This document shows positions 36,125 through 43,851 of a stretch of DNA of 64,000 nucleotides, piece after piece (the first letter of the stretch is position 1; each line of letters starts with the position of its first letter). The translations under genes and the position numbers were made by a program. The notes under the pieces are model-generated. The model was not told the origin of the DNA and did not search any database. It saw only the letters and a program-made list of their open reading frames with translations. The stretch is from Candidatus Sphingomonas colombiensis. GTDB taxonomy: Bacteria; Pseudomonadota; Alphaproteobacteria; Sphingomonadales; Sphingomonadaceae. Location of the stretch: positions 3,565,001 through 3,629,000 of the forward strand of contig CP119315.1 in assembly GCA_029202845.1 (NCBI GenBank). The letters run 5' to 3'.

Positions 36125-37379
36125 TCTCGACAAACGCGAAGCCCACCGAGCTATCGGCGATGCCATAAGGCATGAATAACTTGTCGCCGAGCTTCATCGC
36201 GCCACAGGTATAGACCACGTTCGGCACGTAGCCTTCGCGATCCTGATCAGCGGCGGCGAGGAGCGGCTGCTGCATCCGGCCGAGCACTTTCGAGGGATCG
36301 CGTTTGTCGAGCAGCGCGGCGCCGATCGAATATTTGCGCATCGCGCCGACGCCGTGGGTAAGCAGCAACCAGCCCTCGTCCAGCTCGATCGGCGCACCGC
36401 AATTACCGATCTGGACGAACTCCCACGGCTGCTCCGGCTTCAGAATCAGTTCGCCGTCATCCCAGTGGGTCAGGTCGTCGGTCTTTAGCAGATAGAGGTT
36501 TTCTCCATCCTGCCGACCAATCGCCAGATAGTTGCCCTCCACCTTGCGAGGGAACAACGCAATGCCCTTGTTGCGTGCGGCGGTACCGGTCATCGGCACC
36601 AGATCGAAGGCACGGAAATCCCTCGTCCGCAACAACTCCGACTGGATGGTCGAGCCGTTATAGGCGGTATAGGTGCCTAGCCATTCGGCTTCACCGTCGT
36701 CATGCCGGAATTTGACGAGGCGCAGATCCTCCAGCCCTTTCGATTGTGCCTCGGTAATCGGGAAGATCACCGTGCCCGAAAGCGTCGAGTCGCGATCGCG
36801 ATAGACCGTAACCGGGCCGGTCGGCGCTTCCTCCTCATTCACCCCGATGGCGTCGGCGACGGTCGCAAAGGGCGGTTCGGGCGCGAACTTCAGCTGCCGG
36901 TCGGCGGTGATGATCCCCTCGCGGAAGGCAACCGAGGAGATATGCCCCTCCCCCACCGCGCGCAGCGACATCACGATGCGCAACGATCCGCGCGGCATCC
37001 CGGTCTGATCGGAATGCGGCACTACGCTGGGGTTCATCAGCGCGGCTGCGGCATAGCTGTATTCGAGGCAGAAATAAGCGCCGATCAACTGACGCTTCAC
37101 ATCGCTGATCGTGCTGCCGTCCAGCCCATGTTGCGCGGCGATCCGATCATAACGCGTCATGAACACGCGCCGTGTCTGCCAATGCCGTGCCTCGAAATCC
37201 TTGAGCACGGTTTCGAGCTGCGTGCTCGCCTCCGTCTCGGTCATCTCCAGCACTTCGCTGATCAGGCGCTGTGAGCGACTGACCCCCGATCCATTCGACT
37301 GCCAGCCGAGATGGAACGGCCGCACCACGACTCGTGATGGATCAGCGTGCAGCCGCAATCGGTGGTTGAATATTTCCAA
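36099..37379 (-). CDS. GH130-family glycoside phosphorylase-like protein
   Basis: About 426 residues with the five-bladed propeller sequence of the long GH130 group: NPSVVPHSDQT, GSLRIVMSLRAVGEGHISSV, GLEDLRLVKF (catalytic-Asp region), EWLGTYTAYNGS, NKGIALFPRKVEGNYLAIGR, VQIGNCGAPIELDEGWLLLTHG, CGAMKLGDKLFMPYGIADSS. GH130 enzymes phosphorolyse beta-mannosides. The first in-frame starts are GTG 37421 and TTG 37379; the family N-terminus (LRLHADPSRVVVRPF) and GAGGCGGGTC before TTG favour 37379. It follows the broken glycosyltransferase on the same strand, a pairing that suggests one glycan pathway. Confidence 0.85.
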   Translation of the reverse strand: MEIFNHRLRLHADPSRVVVRPFHLGWQSNGSGVSRSQRLISEVLEMTETEASTQLETVLKDFEARHWQTRRVFMTRYDRIAAQHGLDGSTISDVKRQLIGAYFCLEYSYAAAALMNPSVVPHSDQTGMPRGSLRIVMSLRAVGEGHISSVAFREGIITADRQLKFAPEPPFATVADAIGVNEEEAPTGPVTVYRDRDSTLSGTVIFPITEAQSKGLEDLRLVKFRHDDGEAEWLGTYTAYNGSTIQSELLRTRDFRAFDLVPMTGTAARNKGIALFPRKVEGNYLAIGRQDGENLYLLKTDDLTHWDDGELILKPEQPWEFVQIGNCGAPIELDEGWLLLTHGVGAMRKYSIGAALLDKRDPSKVLGRMQQPLLAAADQDREGYVPNVVYTCGAMKLGDKLFMPYGIADSSVGFAFVEIKDLLAAM

Positions 37380-37421
37380 GACCCGCCTCGCGTGCCGCCT
37401 AGCCGATGCACTTGCCGCCAC

Positions 37422-39723
37422 TCAGGCGACAGCGCGACCCTGACCTGCCACGGCTACACCCGATTTTGATAGTCTTGAAATCGTGCAAGATGCCAGTTGC
37501 AGCGCGAGAATCGACTCCGCGCCCTGATTTCGGTTGAGCCCGGTGGGCATCAATCCGTCGAAACAACCGCCATCTGCCCCGGTGGCCGAGCGGCAGATCG
37601 AGATCATTGCCGCCCAGGAACCAGCGATAAGCGCGCTCGCCTTCCGTGATCCATCTGGCGTCGCGAGTCGCTTCATAAGCCGCATAACAGGCATCGATCG
37701 TCGCCTGTGCTTCCAGCGGCTGCTGATCGAACGGGAGCGGATCGGAATAAGCGCGGCCGAAGCTCTCCGTGCCGATCGCGCGGAAATGGCCGCCCGGCCC
37801 GGTCTGCATCGCGACGATCCATTCGAGCGTCTCGATCCCACACGCGATCAGATCGTCGCGGCGGAGCGCCATGCCCGCACGGATCAGCGCCTCCGGCAGT
37901 CGGGCATTGTCATAAGCGAGGACGATCTCAAACCACTGCCAATCCGGCCGACTCACACGATCGAGCAGCGCAAGATGCTGGTCCGGGAATCGCTCCAGGA
38001 TCGCTCGAGCGAGATGGTTGCCGGGCGCGGCCTCCAGTATCGCGGCGGCGCCGAGCATCGCGAACGCCTGCGCGCGCGGACTGCCCAGCGCGAAGGCGAG
38101 GCTCGCCGTATCCGCGAACAGCGCGCTCGCCCAATCGCGATGCTTGCGTTCACGCGCATCACGCGCGGTGACGCCCAGCGCCCACGAGCGTCGCGGCCGT
38201 TCGAATCGTCCGACCCCTCGTCCTCGCACCACGTCCGGTCGAAATTCATGAAGTTGCGGAACCGCCGCTTGTCCGGGTTCCACGCATATTGGACGAACGA
38301 CGCATAGACCGTCATCCATCGGTCGCGCACCGCGGTGATCCAGCCCGTCGACCGCGCTCATCAGCATCAGCGCGCGCGCGTTGTCGTCGATGCAGTAGCC
38401 GTGGCGGCGATCGGGCACCGAATAGATCGCGTGCTGGTACATCCCGGTCTGCATCGCTCATCCGCTCGACCGCGCCGAGATCCGGCGCCAGCGCGCTTGT
38501 CGCCGGCGCGCCGCTTTTGCCCAGCCGCTTGGGACTTTGCGAGGAAATCGCTCGCCTCGATCTCCGCTCATCGCCCGCTCCGCCAGCCGCGGCCAGATCA
38601 TCGTCCGCCCGCGCGCGTAGGCGCGCGCCGAAAGCTGCGTGCGCGGTCCTCCTCGCTATGCCCAGCAGGCGATTGATCTCGCGCCCAATCCCCGCCGAAT
38701 CGCGGAAATCGACCAGCACGCCATGGCCGTCCGCCAATATCTCCGTGGCATGAACATATGGCGTGGAGATCACCGCCTTGCCCACGCCCACCGCATAGCT
38801 CAGCGTCCCGCTCGTGATCTGCGTCGGGATTCAGATAGGGCGTGACGTAGAGGTCCGCCGCCTGCAGGTAATCGATCAGTTCGTCATGCTCGACGAAGGC
38901 GTCGATGAAGACTCACGCTTCCCGCCACGCCCTTCTGCGCGGGCGAGCGCCAGTTCCTGCGAGCCCTCGCGATAGGTTCTCGCCCCTCGCGCGCGACCAG
39001 ATTGGGGTGCGTCGCGCCGAGCACGACATAAAGCGCGTCTGGATGCTGCGCGACGATCTCCGGCATCGCTTCGATCACCGTTTCGATCCCCTTGCCGGGC
39101 GCGAGCAGACCGAAGGTGAGCACCACCTTATGCCCCTCCCATCCGAAACGCGACTTGAACTCGGCCGGATCGGCAAGCGCGCGATCGGGAACGCCGTGCG
39201 GGATCGTCACCACGATGCGCGGATCCGCGCCATACACGCGCCGCAATATTTCCTGCCCACGGTCCGCCATCACGATCACGCGGGCGGCGCGGCGCAACAA
39301 TCCTTCCATTACCGTGCGTTGATGCTCATCCGGCTTCTCGAGCACGGTGTGCAACGTCACGATCAACGGCAAGGTGGTGCGATCGAGCAACGCGAGGATA
39401 TGTTCACCCGCCGCACCGCCGAAAATGCCATATTCATGCTGAAGCCAGATCGCCTGCACGCCTGACTGTTCGATCCGGCGTGCCGTTTCGATATAGGCCG
39501 CGCGATCCTGCTCGGGGATCGTTCCGGTTACCTCGGGCGGATAATCATATCGTCCGGGATGATCGTCCATCGCATAGACATCGACGCGCACATCGGGGAA
39601 ACGATCACGCAGCGCGGCATACGTATCGGTGGTATAGGTCGCCAGACCGCATTTGCGGGGCAGGAAATTGCCGATCAGCGCTATGTGATTGACCGAGCTT
39701 TGAACGCGCCTTTCCACCGCCAC
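37422..39723 (-). pseudogene. Multiply frameshifted GT4-type glycosyltransferase
   Basis: One gene is spread over several frames. The N-terminal part (39723 to about 38960) is intact: ALIGNFLPRKCGLATYTTDT, LQHEYGIFGGAAGEHIL, VVLTFGLLAPGKGIETVIEA, YVVLGATHPNLVAREG. The frame then breaks, resumes with VGVGKAVISTPYVHATEILADGH (near 38785), breaks again, resumes with QTGMYQHAIYSVPDRRHGYCIDDNARAL split over two lines of sense (near 38450), shifts to FVQYAWNPDKRRFRNFMNFDRTW (near 38290), then RDWASALFADTASLAF, and finally shifts to GLNRNQGAESILALQLA (near 37550). At least five frameshifts are needed. Expected product: about 760 residues, a retaining glycosyltransferase fused to an alpha/alpha-barrel-like domain. 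Flanking genes are intact, which argues for decay, though assembly errors cannot be excluded. Confidence 0.85.
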
Positions 39724-39843
39724 CTCACTTGCAATTAATGCAGGACGGCGGCGTTATTCCGCCGCACCCTATCCTAACAGGCAACTTGCAGGATGGTTGC
39801 AGAAATTGTGCGTTGCAGCACCCACGAATCGTGCTGATCGAGA

Positions 39844-40287
39844 TCAACCGCGCCCGCGATACGGCGGAACGCCCTGATCGGGCAGCCACAGCGCCGCCGG
39901 CGGTGCACCGGTCTGCCAGAACACGTCGATCGGAATGCCGCCGCGCGGATACCAATAGCCACCGATGCGCAGCCACACCGGCTTCATTTCTTCGGCCAGC
40001 CGCTCGCCGATGCCGACGGTGCAATCCTCATGAAACGCCGCATGATTACGGAACGACGCCAGGAAGAGCTTGAGCGACTTCGACTCCACGATCGTTTCCC
40101 CGGGAAGGTAGTCGATCACCAGATGCGCGAAATCGGGCTGCCCCGTCACCGGGCAGAGCGAGGTGAACTCCGGCGCTACGAAGCGCACCGCGTAAACGCG
40201 CCCCGGGCGCGGATTGGGAACATAATCCAGCACGGCCTCTTCCGGAGAGACGGGAAGCGTGCTGGTCTGGCCGAGATGAAGTGTCAT
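39844..40287 (-). CDS. queF: NADPH-dependent 7-cyano-7-deazaguanine reductase QueF
   Basis: A 147-residue type I QueF that reduces preQ0 to preQ1 in queuosine synthesis. Motifs: [17 protein letters not shown] with catalytic Cys45 and Asp52, [20 protein letters not shown] (the QueF signature, substrate-binding Glu68), and [16 protein letters not shown]. Length matches the single-domain form. It starts at the ATG at 40285-40287. No other que genes are nearby. Confidence 0.95.
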   Translation of the reverse strand: MTLHLGQTSTLPVSPEEAVLDYVPNPRPGRVYAVRFVAPEFTSLCPVTGQPDFAHLVIDYLPGETIVESKSLKLFLASFRNHAAFHEDCTVGIGERLAEEMKPVWLRIGGYWYPRGGIPIDVFWQTGAPPAALWLPDQGVPPYRGRG

Positions 40288-40404
40288 GCGCCGCGAAATA
40301 GTGGCTGTTCGCGCTGGATGCTACTCCCCCCGAATGGCGGCCGAATTTGGGTGGTCAACAGACTGGCGACTTTCGACCCCGCAAGCGTGAAAAGCTGCAC
40401 GGCG

Positions 40405-40674
40405 CTACAAGCAATCACCCTTCGAGCAGACGGCCAGCAGCGTCATGAACGGGAGCGCCGCCACGGCCAAGCCGATGTACGCGACGGCGACGACAGTTTT
40501 GACCTTCGCCGACCAAGGGGCCGTCGCGGCACCGGCTAACCCTACGATACCCGCCGAAAAGACTACCAGCAGGTCTAAGCCTGACACGATCGGACGTATG
40601 AGATGCGCCCAGAGCAAGAGTATTAGCGGGGGCGCTAACAGCATGATTGCCAAGGTGCGGGCGTTTGCCATCAT
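40405..40674 (-). CDS. Small three-helix membrane protein, hypothetical
   Basis: An 89-residue frame with three hydrophobic segments (LAIMLLAPPLILLLWAHLI; DLLVVFSAGIVGLAGAA; VVAVAYIGLAVAALPFMTLL), ending in a Cys-bearing tail (AVCSKGDCL). It looks like a real inner-membrane protein but no family is recognised. It is divergent from sseA. Confidence 0.6.
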   Translation of the reverse strand: MMANARTLAIMLLAPPLILLLWAHLIRPIVSGLDLLVVFSAGIVGLAGAATAPWSAKVKTVVAVAYIGLAVAALPFMTLLAVCSKGDCL

Positions 40675-40808
40675 GCCGGCAATCTACTCTCGGCACGAAT
40701 GACGGCAATCGGGAATGCCAGCAAAGTCCGCGAACGGCCGCTATTGCGGCGAAACCCGCGCTCACCCCAGCGCTTCGACAAACCCGCCCGTAGCGGTAAG
40801 AGACAGTC

Positions 40809-41645
40809 ATGGACTCGCTCATTTCCACCCAATGGCTTGCCGATACCCTTGGCGCATCCGATCTGCGGATTGCGGACTGCTCGTGGTTCCTCCCCGGCGA
40901 CGGGCGTGACGCGACCGAGGAGTATCGCGCGGCGCATATTCCCGGTGCGGTATTTCTCGATCTCGCCGAGATCGTCGACACCAACCACCCCGCGCCGATG
41001 ATGCTGCCGCCGGCCGAGAAGTTTGCCAGCCGCATGGCTGCGCTGGGGCTCGGCGATGGAACGCGCATCGTGCTCTATGACGATTCGCCACACCACACCG
41101 CCGCGCGGGCGTGGATGATGCTGCGTAGCTTCGGGGTGCCGGACGTGGCGATTCTGGACGGCGGACTGGCCAAGTGGCGCGCGGAAGGCCGGGCGCTCAC
41201 CGACGGCGACGCCGCCCCCCGCTCCCGCCACATGACCCCGCGCGAGCGCGGCTTGGGTGTACGCAATATCGGGGAGATGCGCGCCAATCTCTCCGGCCGG
41301 GTGGAGCAGGTGGTCGATGCCCGCTCGTCGGCGCGCTTCGCGGGGGAGGAGCCGGAGCCCCGCCCCGGCGTAGTGCCGGGCCATATCCCCGGCTCGATAA
41401 ACCTTCCTTATGGCCGGTTTTTCGACGCGGACGGCACTTGGCTACCGCGCGAGCGCCTCGCCGCCCTGTTTGCGGATAATGGCATCGATCTGAACCGCCC
41501 GGTGGTCGCGACTTGCGGATCGGGCGTCACCGCCTCGATCATCGCCTTCGCGGCACATCTGCTGGGGCATGACGCGGCCGTCTATGACGGAAGCTGGGCA
41601 GAATGGGGCGCCGCACCCGATACGCCCAAGGAGACCGGCCGGTGA
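40809..41645 (+). CDS. sseA: 3-mercaptopyruvate sulfurtransferase
   Basis: A 278-residue double-rhodanese protein. The N-terminal inactive domain has LRIADCSWFLPGDGRDATEE and HIPGAVFLDLAEI; the C-terminal domain has VDARSSARFAGEEPEP, GHIPGSINLPYGRFF and the active loop VATCGSGVTASI with Cys236. The CGSGVTA loop is that of mercaptopyruvate rather than thiosulfate sulfurtransferases. It transfers sulfur from 3-mercaptopyruvate to thiol acceptors or cyanide. Its stop overlaps the metC start (GTGA), which links it to sulfur amino-acid metabolism. Confidence 0.93.
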   Translation: MDSLISTQWLADTLGASDLRIADCSWFLPGDGRDATEEYRAAHIPGAVFLDLAEIVDTNHPAPMMLPPAEKFASRMAALGLGDGTRIVLYDDSPHHTAARAWMMLRSFGVPDVAILDGGLAKWRAEGRALTDGDAAPRSRHMTPRERGLGVRNIGEMRANLSGRVEQVVDARSSARFAGEEPEPRPGVVPGHIPGSINLPYGRFFDADGTWLPRERLAALFADNGIDLNRPVVATCGSGVTASIIAFAAHLLGHDAAVYDGSWAEWGAAPDTPKETGR

Positions 41646-42838
41646 GCGGCGACCGCGACGATATCGCCGACGCCACGCGCGTCGTTTCGGCCGGACGGCG
41701 CGAGGAATGGACCAGAGGTGTCGTCAACGCGCCCGTTTGGCGCGCCTCGACCATCCTTTACGATGACGTGGCCGATCTGCGCGCCGCCGCTCATGGCGAT
41801 ACCCACCACCGACTATTCTACGGCCGGCGCGGTACGCCGACCCAGTGGAGCCTTGCCGACGCGCTCACCTCGCTTGAGCCGGGGGCAGAGGCGACGTTTC
41901 TCTACCCCTCAGGCGTCGCGGCGATCGCCGCCGCGCTGCTCAGCGTGCTCGGCCCGGGCGACGAATTGCTGGTGCCCGATTCGGCCTATGATCCGACGCG
42001 ATCGATGGCGAACGGGCTGCTCAAGCGAATGGGTATCGCCACGCGCTTCTATGATCCGCTGATCGGCGCCGATATCGCCGGGCTGATCGGCGAGCGGACG
42101 CGCGCGATCTTCATGGAAAGCCCGGGTAGCCTCACGTTCGAAGTGCAGGATGTGCCCGCAATCGTCGCGGCGGCGAAGGCGCGCGGCGTGATCACCTTGC
42201 TCGACAATACATGGGCCACGCCGCTCCACTTCCGCGCGATCGAGCGCGGCGTGGATTATACGATCCTCGCCTGCACCAAATATGTCGTTGGCCATTCGGA
42301 TGTGATGCTGGGATCGGTCACGGCTGCACAGGGACGATTCGCCAAGCTGCGCGACACCAGTTTTCAGCTCGGGCAGATCGCCAGCCCCGACGATTCGTGG
42401 CTCGGCAGCCGGGGTCTGCGGACAATGAAGCTCCGGCTGGAGCGGCATCAGGAAAGCGCGCTCACTATCGCCCGCTGGCTGGAGACGCGGCCAGAGGTGA
42501 CACGAGTGTTGCACCCGGCACTCCCCTCCTGTCCCGGCCATGAGATATTCGCGCGCGACTTCACCGGCGCGAGCGGGCTGTTCTCGTTCGTCCTCAACGG
42601 CGGCGGAGAAGGCGAACGCGCCGCGCTGATCGACGGGCTCGATCACTTCGGCATCGGCTATTCGTGGGGCGGCTTCGAGAGCCTGGCGCTACCCGTCGAT
42701 CCGGAGAAATATCGCACCGCGACCAAGCCGAATTTCGCCGGGCCGCTCGTGCGCTTGCAGATCGGGCTGGAGGATGTGGGCGATTTGATCGCGGACCTGG
42801 AGCGCGGATTGGCGCGTTTTCGCGCGGCGCTACCTTAA
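41642..42838 (+). CDS. metC: Cystathionine beta-lyase
   Basis: A 398-residue PLP enzyme of the Cys/Met metabolism family. Motifs: RRGTPTQWSLADAL, FLYPSGVAAIAAALLSVL, FMESPGSLTFEVQDVPAI, TLLDNTWATPLHF and the PLP lysine in ILACTKYVVGHSDVMLGSV; the C-terminus has GIGYSWGGFESLALP. The start is GTG 41642, overlapping the sseA stop by 4 bp, with AAGGAG about 8 bp upstream. The enzyme converts cystathionine to homocysteine, pyruvate and ammonia. Confidence 0.92.
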   Translation: MSGDRDDIADATRVVSAGRREEWTRGVVNAPVWRASTILYDDVADLRAAAHGDTHHRLFYGRRGTPTQWSLADALTSLEPGAEATFLYPSGVAAIAAALLSVLGPGDELLVPDSAYDPTRSMANGLLKRMGIATRFYDPLIGADIAGLIGERTRAIFMESPGSLTFEVQDVPAIVAAAKARGVITLLDNTWATPLHFRAIERGVDYTILACTKYVVGHSDVMLGSVTAAQGRFAKLRDTSFQLGQIASPDDSWLGSRGLRTMKLRLERHQESALTIARWLETRPEVTRVLHPALPSCPGHEIFARDFTGASGLFSFVLNGGGEGERAALIDGLDHFGIGYSWGGFESLALPVDPEKYRTATKPNFAGPLVRLQIGLEDVGDLIADLERGLARFRAALP

Positions 42839-42926
42839 GCGCGCGCCCTAACCTGGCAAGGCCGCTCGTTGAGCAAGCCGCCGCCCTACGACGCGCGCAG
42901 GGCGGACGGGAGGAGCGAACTCCCGC

Positions 42927-43346
42927 TTACTTCGGCGTCGCGGGCGTCGCCGCGCGGGCGTCCTGCCCGTCGCCTTCCGGCGCGGCCACGATATCGCGCG
43001 TGGTCTGCCCCTTATCGACGACGTTGGTCTTGGGATCGCCGACTGACGAACGGATGCCCGCATCGGCGCTGCCGCCGGTCTGGCTGATCGTTGCCGCTTC
43101 CGCCGGATCGCGCTGGGCGGTGCCGAACAGCGCCTCCAGCGTCTGCGTCTGCGAAGCGTTGTTGGCCTGAACGCGCGCCGCGCCCGGGGTGGGCGGCACC
43201 AACGCGAAATCTGGCGGAATCATCAATGACGGCTGGCGAGCGACGGCGAACTCATCGGGGCGAGCCCGATCGTAGCCGCGCTTGCCGCAACCGGCGAGCA
43301 GGGCGAGCGCGGCGATGCCGGCTCCGGCGACGACGATCTTACGCAT
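42927..43346 (-). CDS. DUF3035 lipoprotein
   Basis: A 139-residue protein with a lipoprotein signal (lipobox LLAGC, Cys20) and the DUF3035 pattern RARPDEFAVARQPSLMIPPDFALVPP, split here as DEFAV then PPDFAL. These small lipoproteins are widespread in alphaproteobacteria and lie next to lspA; function is unknown. Its start overlaps the lspA stop by 8 bp, so it is in the ileS-lspA operon. Maturation of the lipobox needs LspA itself. Confidence 0.85.
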   Translation of the reverse strand: MRKIVVAGAGIAALALLAGCGKRGYDRARPDEFAVARQPSLMIPPDFALVPPTPGAARVQANNASQTQTLEALFGTAQRDPAEAATISQTGGSADAGIRSSVGDPKTNVVDKGQTTRDIVAAPEGDGQDARAATPATPK

Positions 43347-43851
43347 TCCGATTCTCCACAGGCTTGCCGGGCTTGTCGCGCATCAGGAGCGCGCGCACCA
43401 GCAGTATAAGCACACCAATCGTAATCGCCGCGTCGGCGACATTGAAGACCAAAAACGGGCGCCACTCGCCGAAATGCAGATCGGCGAAATCGACCACATA
43501 ACCGAACCGCACCCGATCGACGATATTGCCGAGCGCGCCGCCCAGCACCAGCCCGAGCGCGACCTGATCGGCACGGTTCTTTTCGCGCCACATCCAGATC
43601 AGCACACCGGTCGCGATCGCGCCGGTCATCCCCACCAGCAGCCACCGCCCCATCTCGCTCTCGGCGCGCAACATGCCGAGGCTTACCCCGACATTCTGCA
43701 CGAAACGCAGATCGAAGATCGGCACGATCTCCCGCACTGCACCAAGATAATCGATCCCGAGCGGCCCGGTGACGATCCATTTCACGAGCTGATCGACGAC
43801 GAACAGCAGCGCCGCGCTGATCAGCCCGATCCGGGGAAGCCCGCGCGTCAT
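43339..43851 (-). CDS. lspA: Lipoprotein signal peptidase (signal peptidase II)
   Basis: A 170-residue inner-membrane aspartyl protease with four helices that cleaves the signal peptide of prolipoproteins after lipidation. Motifs: FVVDQLVKWIV, FDLRFVQNVGVSLGML, and the two catalytic aspartates in GYVVDFADLHF and FNVADAAITIG. The start ATG at 43849-43851 overlaps the ileS stop (ATGA), which is a classic ileS-lspA coupling. Confidence 0.96.
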   Translation of the reverse strand: MTRGLPRIGLISAALLFVVDQLVKWIVTGPLGIDYLGAVREIVPIFDLRFVQNVGVSLGMLRAESEMGRWLLVGMTGAIATGVLIWMWREKNRADQVALGLVLGGALGNIVDRVRFGYVVDFADLHFGEWRPFLVFNVADAAITIGVLILLVRALLMRDKPGKPVENRNA

